Made by a program: the position numbers and the translations under genes. Positions 27,260 to 39,708 of a DNA stretch of 64,000 nt are shown one piece after another; position 1 is the stretch's first letter; every line of letters begins with the position of its first letter. The notes under the pieces were generated by a model. That model saw nothing but the letters and a program-made list of their open reading frames with translations, was not told the DNA's origin and did no database searches. Source of the stretch: Parus major (lineage: Eukaryota; Chordata; Aves; Passeriformes; Paridae); assembly GCF_001522545.3 (NCBI RefSeq), contig NC_031781.1:7879487-7943486 (forward strand), written 5' to 3'.

Positions 27260-28519
27260 ATAATGTATACCTTAGCCTAATCAGTGTTTTACTAGGAACA
27301 TAGTTTAAATTAGTACAGAGAAGGGAAACACCATTTCAAAATATTTTTTAGTATATTTTCTTTTATTCTTCTATTTAGATACTTGTCATGAATCGAAGTG
27401 AAAATGAAGAGCACGTGAAGTAACATTGAGGAGCTACTCACAGTTCTAATCATGAATACACATTCCCTTCTCTGCTGATTATTTTATCAGCTCCATTCTG
27501 CTAATTGCAGCACCTGAGTTATTCCTATTGCTACAGATGGACAAAAGTTATTCTAAGAAACTGCTTCAAGAAAATTTTATATTCAAAACTATAAGCCTCA
27601 GAGGAACTTACTTACTGCTTACTATCCTTTTTATCCTCTCACCATCTCATTAATAAATTCCTGCAGTATGAGGATAGGAACTAAACTTCAAAAGATCAAA
27701 ACTCATAATATGTTTTCAAAGAACACATTAAGTCAATTAAAATTACCTGGTTTTCTTTAGGGGAAAAAAGGATCATGCTCACCCATTTATTTCCAAGAAC
27801 ATAAAACCATGCCATGACTGAAAAAGAGCCACTGTTCACTGCACCCAGTGCCCATTTTTTATTAATTATATCGTAGTAAATGATGACATTTTTAAGTAGG
27901 TAAGATGAGTTTATTTTGTGCAAATGGGCTTAATACGAACTTTAAAAAAATGTCACGGTGATTCAGTTTTTGCAATGCCATAAAAGCAGCATATCAACTA
28001 ATAAACATTAATGTATTGTATTAGAAGCAGCTAATCCAAATCAATAAATTAGTTTTACCTCTTGACAGACAGGCAACAACCTTGGAAATGAATATTGCAG
28101 AATAATGTCTTCTCGGCACTTCCCACCTCCTGGCCTTCTGCTCTCCACTGAAACCTTCTACACTAACTCTTCTACACATTACACATGATTAGAATCTTCT
28201 ATTCAAGTCAGAACAGAGGGAATAACTAGCTACCTAGCAAAAAAAAAAACCCAACAAAATCTGTTTGAGACATTGCAAATGGATGATTCCAAGATGAAGA
28301 ACCACTTTAAATAGTTAAAAACATGTAGAGTACATCCTGTCACTATGTATATCAACACATACATAATTCCAGTCAGTATTCCACTCATACTCTTCACAAG
28401 GAATATGAAGAACAGAAGACAACTAAATGTGGGCTGTGATATCAAAGTGCAGGTACTGAAAGCAGACACTTTCAAAAATATAACAACTTTCAAAAGAAAA
28501 AAGGAATGTCCAAGTTACG

Positions 28520-29230
28520 GTCCATAACTTCCTCATGGATCTCTTTCTGCTTCCAAAAGGTGTAATTTTATCAATTTTCCTTTTTAAACAGATCCTACTA
28601 TTCCAACCTAATCCATTTATTTGGCAAATATATTTTCATTTATAATCCTACTTTCCGGGATGTTTTTAAGCCTTTCCAATTGTGACATTATCTGGATGGG
28701 TAACACATATCCATCCTTTAGGACACTGATGAAAGCCTCAAGCACATGACAGATCCCTACCTACTGGAAATCTTTCTAATTTCACCATGACTGACTGATG
28801 ATTACACTTTGACATAGGCTTCCAATCAAATAGTCCTCCACATAGCAGCAATTTCCTGTCATGCTTCCCACCAACTCACTAAAGGGAAATCTTTTGAGAC
28901 AAAGTTTTGTTAACATCAATATGTTGCTACTTTTTTTCCATCATGCATAACATGTGTTTTCCTGTCATCCAAAAAAAAGGAGTCTTCCTTTGACATTATT
29001 TTTGACAAATCCATATTGGCTGTTAGTGTATTTTTTATTCCATCCCCATATTTAGAGATAGCAAACGATTTTTAAAAATACAGCTTCTAAACAATTTTTT
29101 GGGTTCTGCGAGATTTCTTTAGAAACCACTATAAACATATGAAATATATTTCACTCATTCTCTTTTTTCACTTCTCTTTTGTCAGGAGGATAGATTTGCC
29201 CTTCTCCAGTCTCCTGGGAATTCCCAAGCT
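28520..29230 (-). mobile_element. Decayed CR1-type LINE fragment (reverse-transcriptase region)
   Basis: On the minus strand, broken frames follow the CR1 reverse transcriptase in the right order. Near 29200-29225 the bases encode PGDWRRANL, like the family's PxDWKxAxV block. At about 29020-29000 they encode QYGFVK, like QHGFMK. Next comes DVNKTLS, like DFSKAFDxVS (about 28920). Then ggaaatc/ttccagtagg parallels the SGVPQGS block (about 28765). Finally ccagataatgtcacaattgg at 28695-28676 sits where the FADDTKLGG block is expected. Stops and frameshifts are frequent, so it is an inactive fossil. Family blocks are from memory; the 3' end beyond 28520 could not be followed. Confidence 0.68.
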
Positions 29231-30170
29231 TTGCTAGAAGACCCAAGAATCCAGGCAGGGCCACTTTCATCATGGACAGCCAGTGTGAAAACACTTTTTA
29301 GTGTTTCAGTATGAAACAACTCAGTTGTTAGGAAAGTTTTATAAGCCAGCAAACCTCAGACACAAAAGGGTAGACTGACCTCTTTTAGGATAGATGAGAT
29401 AGAGCTTTTTTGGTTCTTTAAAATTACAGCTTTTTGATGATTCTAATTTAAATTAGTTGTTTGAAAGAATCAACAAGCCCCTGGAAAAAGAGTGACAAAC
29501 ACGCTGACAGCCAGCTTGGACTTCCAAAGCCATTCCCTCAGAAAGGCTCCTCTCCAAATGCTTACAAGGAAAGAAAGCAGCAATTGCATAAGAGGAGGGG
29601 TGCTTTTATACACAAATATTTGATTACAAGAGAGGAAATAGAAGAAACACATGGTTGACTCCTAAAACCGACAGAAGGTCCCCGTGGAGTTTTGCTGCAA
29701 CCTGTGGCTGGGCTTTGTACTGACTGACACTTCCTGAGTAACCCAGAGAACTGCAATCAGTAAGATGACTAATTTTCCTCATGGTGTTTGGTTATTCAGG
29801 GCAGTAAAGACAAAAACCAAATGCAAAGAAGAATTTTGTAAGACTAAGCAAATAGAGGCTGGCAGATGAAATACAGAGAGATAAGAGTGGCACATGAGTG
29901 AAAATAATCCTGCCTTTAAGCATAACAAGCTGGGATCTAAACTAGTTAGAATTAATGGAGAGGTTTTTTCAGCTATGATAAATGCTTCCATTAAGATATT
30001 AGCTTAGTACTCAGCAGCAGCAAAAATAAATGCATCCAAAACTGGAAAGAACAAACTAATTGTTGTGAATTCCTGTGAGAGACAAAGAATAAAAGGGCAA
30101 ACACTACAACATCAACACAACTGATTTTACACCTTATCAAAAAACATAAGATCTTTTGGTCTCCTCACCT

Positions 30171-30188
30171 AAAAAAAAAAAAAAAAAA
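30171..30188 (+). repeat. Poly-A run, 18 nt
   Basis: Eighteen consecutive A residues. No retrogene body or polyadenylation signal precedes it, so I treat it as a simple repeat. Confidence 0.85.
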
Positions 30189-32181
30189 TCCCCAACATGT
30201 AATAGGCCTGAAAAACATGTTATTGTTTTTTTAAGGAATTATCACACATGGTAAGATTCTCCTGTCTGGGAAAGAGCTGAGGGAGGGATGTGATGATGGC
30301 ACTGTCAAGTCCTAAGAAGCACTGAGACTGGCACCAGACATCAACTATTTATTACTTCTTTCAAGGAGCAGGAAATCCTAGCAAAAGCAGCCAAAGTCTA
30401 GTGCAAAACCAAATAAAAAGCAGTGGTTCTTCACAGGTATGTTGGGCTGTAAGAGCCTGCAGACACCAGTATTTTAAACAGGTCCAAAAAGAACTAGCTG
30501 AATTTAAAGTCCACTGAGTTATTAAGCACAAAAAAACAACAGCTGGATCACAAGGAATACTCTCTGAGGGATACCACTATATACTTGACTTCTTTTGTGA
30601 ATGTTTGGACACTGTTAGCAATGGAATACTGAGCTACCCAAACTTTATGCTATTGTGTTATAGAGTAAGGATTCATGTTAAATATACACATTGGGCAAAA
30701 TACATTGTTTTTGCCAGGTTTGCTGTTAGAAGATAAGAGTATTTGTCAAAAAGATACAACATGAATGAACTCATAACTGAGATAGTTTACTTTCCCCTCA
30801 AGATAAGAAGAACTGGCTTTTAGGGGAAAAAACAAAAACATAACCTCATTGCTGTGTGATGAAGTCTCTAAACAGCAGATTCAAATTGCAAATGTCAATA
30901 TAAGATATTAAGGTGACATTTCCAAAAGAAATACATGACAGTCTATTAGACTATTTCTCCCCCTAAAATGACACCAACTACCACCATTAAAATATCTAAC
31001 CAACAAAGTTTTTGGAAAACAGAACCTTCACCATGCATCTTTTTGGTAATACTGGTTCAAGCTGCATCCTAGCACATGTTCTAAAAATAAATAATCAGCA
31101 ACTACTACCATCAGTCTGGATACAAAAGTTATACAAGAAAGTAACAAACTAATAATTCATGGGACTGAATTCCTGATGACAACCCAGTCTGTTTCCCACT
31201 GAAGTGAGTGGTAACAGACTTGTCAGCTCTGGAGATATTTAAGTTCATGACATGCCTAAAAGGTGGAAAGCTTGCTGAGAAGCTCTAATTGATCCCAAAC
31301 TTAGTAGCAAACTAAAAATCTCAGTTGTTGCTGCCTGCCAGTTAAGAAGTTTAGATTTGGAATCTGGAAGTGAGAGAAACACAGGACTGTGTTTTTGTCT
31401 GTGGAAAGTTAACAGATGGTCTAAAAAGGAGCAGCTTTAAAATAAGACCAGAAGCCAAAAAGTGTGTGGAAAAAGGAAGGATCATTTTTTTAATTTATTC
31501 TGTGCTGCTGTTTTGTATACCTTTGTATATATAGCTGTATATTTGATATAGCAAAGTCTCCAAGTCTGACTTTACACATTTATCCATCCAGATTAAAATA
31601 TTTGAATATTTTTATAACTTCAGGAAAATAATGTTACATCATGAATAGAAGTACTTGAAATACAATACATATTTACAAGATACTCCTTTTCTACAATGCA
31701 GGTCTCTGAAATGTTACTGAAAACTTTCACCTCATTCTGTAATGCAGAAGTACAGAAAGGCAAATATGAGGATTTATCTCCTTTTAGCTTAAAAACTGTT
31801 AAGCCCCTGTACAGCTTAAACAAAATATGCCTCTGGATGTTTATTTATTCTTTTTCAAAAGTGGCTCATTTACCTCTTCAGAAAATGTTGCCTAGACAAC
31901 ATTCAGATGGTTGTTGCAAAAAAAAAAAAAACCCTAGAGAGAGTTTCAAAAGAGAAAGGGTAACAATCATTTTCTCCATCAAAAAATGTGAAGGGATGCT
32001 GCATGAAGGAAATTATAATCTGCATGTGGATTCTCAGTGCACTTTCCTGAAGTTTAGCAGTCAGAAGCAGATACACCAAGACATACAGTTCTTGTGGCAA
32101 ATATCAAATTTGGATACAGTACCAAAAGCAAAGCATCAAGTGCTTGGTTCTAAATCAACACAAACTTTCATAATTAATTAC

Positions 32182-32838
32182 CTGATTTTCTTCATGAGAA
32201 ACTCTCATCTGTTCTTTAAGAACTGACATTCTAGCTGCTTCTTCTTTCCTCAATACTCTCTCTTTCTTTAGCTCAGGACTCCAGAAAGTTTTGATGCTGT
32301 TCATAGAGGATCCCAGCTTGCTGTCCTTAATGTCTAGTTCTTTTCTGAGAAGGTCATTCTCCCTCTGTAGATCCTTAAGCTGAGCCTGCAGATCTGACAT
32401 GGTGCTATCTCTAACCTGTCTCAGCATGGAAGGAACCTGGTGGTGGTGGTGGTGTGAGGATGTGGTCAGCCCTCCGTGCTGGTCAGCGTAAGAAAGGACA
32501 TCTGTATGTGACAGTCCAGCAGAAGCAATATTGGGGCTGCTCCCCATGGCTGTGACTCGGCCACCATACACAGCTCGATTTGTAGCCCTTCCAAGAGTCA
32601 TTGTGCCCTTTGGGAAAGTAGTAGAAGCTACACCCTCGTGGTCACTCAGGTACATTGGTCCAGATGTTGCATAGGCTGCGTTAAGGGACTGGATGTTCTC
32701 CATGGATAAAGTCTTCCCTGTCCCCCCTCCTCCCCCACTGCTGGTTCGCCTGTGACCCAGGCGAGGGGACCTTGGCAAGCGGGGAGACCTGGCGGGACTT
32801 CCTTCCAAGTTGCTGATTGTTCTTGCACTTCCATACAT
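32182..32838 (-). CDS. ERC2: ERC2 (CAST/ELKS2) first coding exon, residues 1-219, partial gene
   Basis: ERC2 is a large presynaptic active-zone scaffold (about 950 residues in mammals) that links RIM, liprin-alpha, Bassoon/Piccolo and calcium channels. Only its N-terminus lies here. The protein starts MYGSARTISNLEGSP, followed by an Arg/Ser/Pro-rich stretch (SPRLPRSPRLGHRR), a Gly run, the family block KTLSMENIQSLNAAYATSGP, then AMGSSPNIASAG, a five-His run (residues 129-133), and a predicted coiled coil from about residue 148 to the exon end containing SSMNSIKTFWSPELKKER. The Gly run, the ATNRAVYGG segment and the His run fit ERC2 rather than ERC1, as I recall both families. The ATG (32838-32836) has A at -3. 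The exon ends CAG|gtaatt after Gln219 (phase 0); the frame then meets a stop 8 codons into the intron, confirming the boundary. The remaining roughly 740 residues lie beyond the left edge. Confidence 0.96.
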
Positions 32839-32981
32839 TTTTCTTCTACTTTGAGGTACTATTTATCAAGAAACTAGTAACGCTAAAGTTGAATATTAAA
32901 TTTATAATTCCAGCTAGAAATACTGGCAGTTTCACTGCATTCTTCCAGTAGGCAAAATCTGGTTTTCCTCCAAAGACAGAC
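32839..32981 (-). other. ERC2: ERC2 5'UTR portion of the first coding exon, with its splice acceptor
   Basis: These 143 nt sit between the ERC2 start codon and a strong acceptor. On the minus strand the acceptor is an 11-T tract followed by cag|g, with the exon's first base at 32981. The segment has no in-frame ATG upstream of the annotated start. It does contain a short out-of-the-way upstream ORF, ATG CAG TGA, at 32940-32932. A non-coding first exon spliced to a start-codon exon is the layout I expect for this gene, but the donor partner must be chosen among candidates near 43.3 and 45.2 kb. Confidence 0.85.
32932..32940 (-). promoter_or_regulatory. Minimal upstream ORF (Met-Gln-stop) in the ERC2 5'UTR
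   Basis: Read on the minus strand, the 5'UTR contains ATG CAG TGA beginning at 32940, about 100 nt before the ERC2 start. The context before it is ggaaga, with a purine at -3. Two-codon upstream ORFs can lower main-ORF translation or permit reinitiation. That effect is inferred, not shown. Confidence 0.5.
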
Positions 32982-35900
32982 CTGAAAAAAAAAAATTATA
33001 AAATTAAATTTTCATTTCAGAAAATAAACTTAGAAGTAATCACCATATATCAGAAAAAATAACTTCCCAGAGTAGTAACTTAAAAATAAAATCTACTATA
33101 TATCTTATATTTAGTATGATTAATTAAAAACGCATTTTCAAATTAATTTCAATCAAAACAAAACTCCCCATTTCTTTCTTGCTAGAAAACTTTGAGCTAA
33201 AGCTTGTTAAACTAAGTTGGAATGAACAACATGGGCCCAATAACAGATCTTAGCTGGTATGTTAATGGACTTAAATGACTTACAATAAGAAATTTTTATA
33301 AAGAAAATTATTTCTTGTTGGTATTACGAAGTACCCTCTTAAAGCCTCCAGAATTCATTCCCAAGGCACACCGGTATAAAGGAATTCGTTGATTTACTTA
33401 TTCAAGTTTTGGCATTTTAACATCACTGTCCAAATCTGTCCCTCTTTTCAGTTGTCATGCAGCATTCAAGAGATGACCCACAGCTTGATCCACCACAAGA
33501 ACTTGTGCAGCTTTTCTGCAGTCTCAGCTTCAACACATTGACCAATAAAAAAAAATTCTCATCATGAGATGAGATGAGGGGCAATGCAACTGCTTATCCT
33601 AATTCTGAAGTGCCAGCCATCCTCTGGCCAAATAACTCATCAAGCCCTCTGAAAAATCCATCTTTGTATCCTTCTTAGTTGCCTGAAATAATTCCATAGC
33701 TCCTTCAAAGACATGAGACCAGAGCTGAAGATCATTTTCCTTCCACTGGCTCCAGGCAGAGCCTGAGCAAAAGCAACAACAAATCTTCTAAACTGATAGT
33801 AGTCACCCCACTTTCACACTCACTCAATTAAAAAAAAAAAAGCACAAACAAAACAAAACACCCCCAAAACAGCACTACACTCTGATCTGCTGAAATGCTG
33901 CTAGCAGGAACTGCCAGTGTCAATTTAAACTGCACACAAGAAAATATTTTTAGATACAGCAGATATGACACATGGCCAGGCAGAGGGGTTTGGTATAAAT
34001 TTGTTGATCCTCAGAAGGAGAGGTACAGAATATTATATCTTATATCACATCCACACTGTTTTTCCTTTTCATTGTACCATCTGATAAATCACTAATTTCC
34101 GTTTCTTGCTTAGAGTTAGCTAATAACTTACTTAGCCTTCTGTTTATGTCTCTGATATGCACTTTTAGATACTTGTTTTGCCTTTTAGAGCTTACTAGTT
34201 GTGGTCTTTCTTTTCTCAACATATGTGATGTTTTAGAAGTCCTTATCTCATATCAGAGAGCACTCATCTTGCTTGGCACTCCAGTGCCTACCATTGAGCT
34301 CTACTGAAAAAAGGATCCTCATTCCTTACCCAAATGGAGGCTAACTTCTCACTAAACTTCATTAATAATGTTCAAATGCTGACTGAACATTGTGATTTCC
34401 ATAAGCTTGTGAAAATTCTGAAAGCAACAGAAAAAGAGAAGCAAAACACTACCAACCAAAGTGGTATTACTGCCACAGCATTTTCAATTTACTTTTCCCC
34501 TATAAGTATTCTAATCAAAACAGATCTCTGTGCTGTATACACAAACACATTGATGATATGCTTGATTTTATTATTTTAATGGGCTACTAAGGACAGCTCA
34601 CAGACCAAAATATGAAAACCCTGACTTAAAGAAATTCTTAAGAGTTTCTCCAGTTTCATTTGCAATTTGTTACTTTCTACAGCCTGAATTATACAGACTG
34701 GCTTTCCTGCAAACGCCACAGAAAAAGGCAAGCACATGAAAATATGCTTTTTCAACATGTGTATTTCTTAAGGATAAAACTGGAGCCTTCTTTTATGGCT
34801 GTGCAGTCAGAGAGTAGCAGCCATACACCATTGCTTTATGAAAAGGGAGAAAAGCACCTACATCATTTTCTGCTCTTTACTGCTTATACATGGAGCCTTC
34901 CTAGCTTCAGGAAGATTTACTGTGTGTCTCAGCACATCAGGAATTGGAGATATGAAGAAGCAATATCAGCCTCAGGACCTAAACAATTGCCACACAGATC
35001 ATCATCTACTGCCTGAAGAAAGAGAGAGAGGAGAGATCCCATCTTCCCACAGAACCAGCTGACAGAGCCATTCTAGTTGAAGTTTGAGTGGACAGGTGAG
35101 ATATAAACAATTTTATTTTGAAAGGTAAGTTTATTTTATATTGCTATTTTAATTGGACAGGGAGGAAGGAATACTAATAGTCTCAAGTAATAATTTTTAC
35201 CCAAGCTGTAGGTGTTGTAGTAACCAGGACAAAGAAGTCACAAAGGTCATATCCCCCTAAAAGCTTCTCTGAGAAAAAAAAGCCACCCAGCTTTGTTCAG
35301 TCTGGTAGGGACAGTCTGCAGACCCACTTAGATACCCCCCCTGCTTGGCTCAATATTTTCTTATTTTATAGAAATGCCTTTAATGTACATGATGTAAAAT
35401 TAACCATTAAAATCACTAGTCTATTATTCTGCTTTGCAAACAGAGCTTTGTTTTATATGGCTCCTTTTAGGATCCATAAAATTAAGCATGCATTTCTCAG
35501 CTGAGGGCAGGAGAACAGGCACCAGACACTTTGCCCCATGCTCTCATCAGCCTTGAAAACCAAGCAAATATAATATCATTCATGCCAAAGTTCCTCTTGA
35601 TGCCCATTCCAACTTCAGCTTGCCTTATTTTCCACATTCCTTCCCCACCTGATCACCTGCACCCTGCAGACAGCAACATCATGGGTTCATATTACCCACA
35701 TGGCTAAAGTCTGACAACTCATCACATTTGTCTTTTAGCATTCTATTTTTATAGAAACCTGGACCATAGAGTTCTAATGTGATGCTACTAGAAGATCTCA
35801 CTCAGTTTAGTTTCCAAATCCTTACTTCTACATTTAACATAATTGCAGAGTTTCCTTGAAATACTATACACAGTACCCAGTAAGTTCTGATTTTCATTGG

Positions 35901-38899
35901 TTACACACTCTTACATGCTGAGGGATGATTTAGGCTTTTAGTGTCCCCTCCTGTGGCCTGAAACACCTAGTCAGCAGGAAGTTTGGGTATCAGCCAAATA
36001 CTTAATAGCTTTGCACAGCTACTTGCCAATATTAACATTGAGCCAAGAGCTCAGACATTTGTAAAAGTACCAAAAGCTTTAAGGAAACCTCTTCTTTAGA
36101 GTTAACCTCCCCAAAAAGTATACGGTGACAGTAAGGTACAGAAATTAATCTGATTCCAAACCGTCTAAAACTATTCAGTACAATACAGCTCCCCACATAT
36201 AAACCAAAAAAGGTGATATAGAACACAATAGTACTATTATCTCTGCCAGGACTGCACTTTGAGGCACCACAAAAGGAAGGAGATTCACAGAAAAAGATCT
36301 GTTCCATAAAAACGTGTCCTAGGAAACAATCATGATTTCTTTAGTTTGATAACATCTTTTAAATACTCTTATCACAATAAAAACATCTCTGTACACAGAA
36401 GACCAGGAGCATATGTGTATTAAAAGTAATGAATAAGTCAAATATTTCTAGCACTTTCTTTTGGTTTACCTAGGTTTTCTACTGCTTTCCTGGTGACACA
36501 ATACCTTTTCACAGTACAAAAATTATTTTCTTTACATGTTTTTATTATCTGTGCTGATGCAAAAGAAAAAAAAAAAAAGCCAGCAAGCTGATACAGACTA
36601 GATACAGAGAACCCAAATCTGTTGTAGAGATATCCTCCCTTTCTTCATTAATCTAAGTAAGCAGCCAGGCACGTCTTCTCTTAATAAAGGAAAAAAAGAA
36701 AAAAAAAAAAAGGATAAATACAATGTTCTTCATATGGTGTTAGTACAAGACCAGCATTGTTTCTATTAAAAGAACAGAGTACTCTCTTTTCCTGCTTACC
36801 AGGCTGACCAAGTTACTTCTTCTCCCCCACCTTCTTTTAATCCAAAAAAGAAAATAATCCCTTTCTTCCTGCTACTCTGCTATTTCTTAGAAGTTTGAAA
36901 AGCAAAGTGTACATGACAACTTCAAAAGCAACATTTTCATTTAGGTTCCTTACAGTGTCCTGAATCTGCATTTCTTATGTCAATTTACCTTTTACTACAG
37001 TCTGCACAATAAATTTCTTTTCACTACTTAACAGACATTAATTTAAGAAGAAAATATGAAGGCAAAAGTAGGAGTGGCTGCTCAATATGCATCTAATGAT
37101 ATATATGGTAAATAAAGCTGTCAGGTGCAGTGACAGCAATGAATACTTGTCATGCAATCAGAAAACTCCACCAATTGAAATATTTGCTCAAAATGCCATA
37201 TTAAAAATCTAGAAGAGCAAGCAGTTCTGACACCATGATCAGGATTGTCAACTATATTACTCTCAAATGTACTTCAGTGAAGGGTCAACAATACCTTTTT
37301 AACTCTTTTATAAAAGTTTCATGGTTTAAAACAAGCTTAGCGTTCAAGAGACATGCATTTCTCCCAAAGCATTTTACTCTTTATTACAATGTTTGAGACA
37401 TCGCAATTGTCTTAAAATATCATAATAGTTAGAAATAGGCTTTAAATACTATAAAGTAGTATTTAAACTCCTCCAGCTGATTCCTCCATTTTTTTCTAAC
37501 TTTTAAGTTAGGTCTCTGTTGCTCAAACTCCAATTCTTAACGTTTCATCTCTAACACTTCCAGTGAAACAATTATTTCCTGCAGTCCTGCATATTGCAAG
37601 TCTTCCTGAGGTTTCTAAGATGCTTGAGAGGTGAGAAATTTCAAATTTGTTTCATTTTATTTTTCTGATGTTGCATAAAATATTAAAGACCTGAAAATGG
37701 ATCATCAAAAAAAAAAAAAAGGCTCCTGTAGCCAAGCAAGGGCAGAACCAACACATCTAATTTTAATTGTTATGCCAGAGAACACACTGCATCTTTATAA
37801 AAAGCTACAGGGCAGCCTATCTGCCAAATCTGGGTAAACACTACCACATACAGTCTGTACAAGTTACCTGCCAGTGCTGAGCATTCCTCACTCTCCAGTC
37901 CCTTCTGATTCAACTCCACAGAAGCAGGGATATTTAGTGCTACCCTTTGTTAAAAGTATGAAGCACAAGCACCAACAGCAGTTTCAGAGGTGCAGGGTAA
38001 AACACTGAAACACCTCAGCTTTAACTGCCTGAAGCTTCCAGTCCCACACTCCCTGTGTCATTGCTTTGCTGCCCATCTGCTCTATGCAGCTCTTAACATT
38101 GGGATTCTATTTTTTATTGATGGGTGGGAGGGTGGATGGTGTGAATCACAAGCAACAAGGGACAAAAAAACAAATTCCAAAACACTGCTTGTCCCTCTTC
38201 AGGTTTTTGGTTCTCAACTTCCCTGCACCACAATGACCTTCCCAGGGTACACAGGTATTTCTAAAGGCCTGGCAAGCTTTTGGTTTTCCAGAAAAATATT
38301 TCCTAACATTTCAGTCCTTGCAGGTATGCAGGTGTCCTGTGTGCTAAATTCTGCATCCTGGTCTGTATTCATCATGCCTTCCATCCTGCCATTGTTAATC
38401 ACTTGCCTTTTATTCCCTTCTCAATAAGAACTCTCATTTATCAATGCAAGCCTGCATTTACAAATGCCAGTATTTTGTGGAGGATTATTCTAAGGCACAA
38501 GGTAAGCCAGGCAAACAGTACTTTTCATTTAATGACTATTAAACAAAAACAACAACAACCATATGTCTTGATTTTTTTATTAAAACAGTCTCCTTTGGTG
38601 AAAAATATTAAAATTTAAAAGCATACAGCATTTCTTGGGATTACTTCAAAGTTACATCTAATTATTAGCACAGTTATTCTTTGCTTTTGTCAGCATTTAC
38701 CTAAGTTGAATGACTAAATAATTTACAGAAACAGTTATGGACTGAACTACCTCTTGAGAAGGTATAGCTTAAAAGTAAGCATGATTTAAGAAAACCTAAA
38801 AGTTTTCTAGGAAAAATCTGAAAGACTGGACTTTTTCTGACACTCCTATACTGTCATCATTTATACCAATTCTTTGAAACAGGAGTCTGTTCAGCTGGT

Positions 38900-38913
38900 A
38901 ATATATATATATA
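38900..38913 (+). repeat. AT dinucleotide run
   Basis: About seven AT/TA units in succession within intron 1. A simple repeat. Confidence 0.75.
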
Positions 38914-39688
38914 AAATGGATATTGAAGACTAAATTCATTTTAGTAAAATCTAAGAACTGAAAATAGTGTAAAAGGAAATTGACTGAGTTTGTGGTTAGA
39001 CCTGTAAATTTGTCTATTTTCACATTAAGTATGCTTAAAAATATTCTGTCATTTGAAATTGTGTCATACTCCTAAGATGCATTTATAACTTAATGTTTTA
39101 GAAACCAACAGAGAGACTCCCACACGATGGAGTACTTTGAATTCACTAAGGCTACTCCCAGGAATGTTACTAAACACGGGCTTACACATTTGCAAGATAA
39201 AGCTATATTTTTCTCTTTTTTTGCTACAAAGCTTCCATTCCATTAAAAAGGAAAGAAAATAGTCATAGGATCAGCTATTAAGACTACCTGTGCAGCCTCC
39301 AGCAGTTTCTTAGAATACTTAAATACTGGGATATTTAGCAAGCCTAAATATCCATTCTGCATCTTACATTTATTTGATTCTAGAATAGTAAAATGCCTAC
39401 TCAAACTACAAAACAAAATGCATATTTGTGTATTCAGCATGCTTTGAAACCATCACAAAAACCTGTAGAACATCTCTCCTCTGTTCTCTTTGCTCAGATA
39501 CAGGAGTATGCACTTTTCAGTACCATGCCAAAGAAAAACTGGCTGTGCTTCAGCCACATCAGATCAAAACTGTCCAAGGAACTTACAGGCTCTGTAAGTG
39601 ATGCAAGTGATTTAGCAGATTAGCTTTCAATTCATCATAGAATCAGCATCCTGGAACCATTAGAAGACATTGCACTTCAGGAATTGCC

Positions 39689-39708
39689 TTTTTATTTATT
39701 TATTTATT
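39689..39708 (+). repeat. TTTA microsatellite
   Basis: Four to five copies of TTTA follow a sequence with catagaatca at about 39636. A short tetranucleotide repeat in intron 1. Confidence 0.75.

Larger units (their letters stand above)
1..32181 (-). other. ERC2: ERC2 intron 2 (5' part), continues beyond the left edge
   Basis: This begins with the donor gtaatt at 32181 and runs to the left edge without any further ERC2 exon that I can recognise. The next exon should open in phase 0 and continue the coiled coil. Apart from the repeats and the CpG cluster listed separately, the stretches 1-1180, 1439-4890, 5466-10209, 10293-18448, 18984-28519 and 29231-32181 are AT-rich non-coding DNA with frequent A-runs and short chance ORFs. 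I see no gene or RNA in them. Confidence 0.85.

Noticed and set aside
31696..32226. 176-codon plus-strand ORF antisense to the ERC2 exon end
   Set aside because: It runs across an intron-exon boundary of ERC2 on the opposite strand, contains a poly-Lys run from a poly-A tract, and resembles no protein.
32646..32834. Second minus-strand frame within the ERC2 exon
   Set aside because: Shadow frame of the true ERC2 coding sequence.
39630..39660. catcatagaatca, reminiscent of the short 3' repeats of CR1
   Set aside because: Only about 10 bases match and no CR1 body is next to it.
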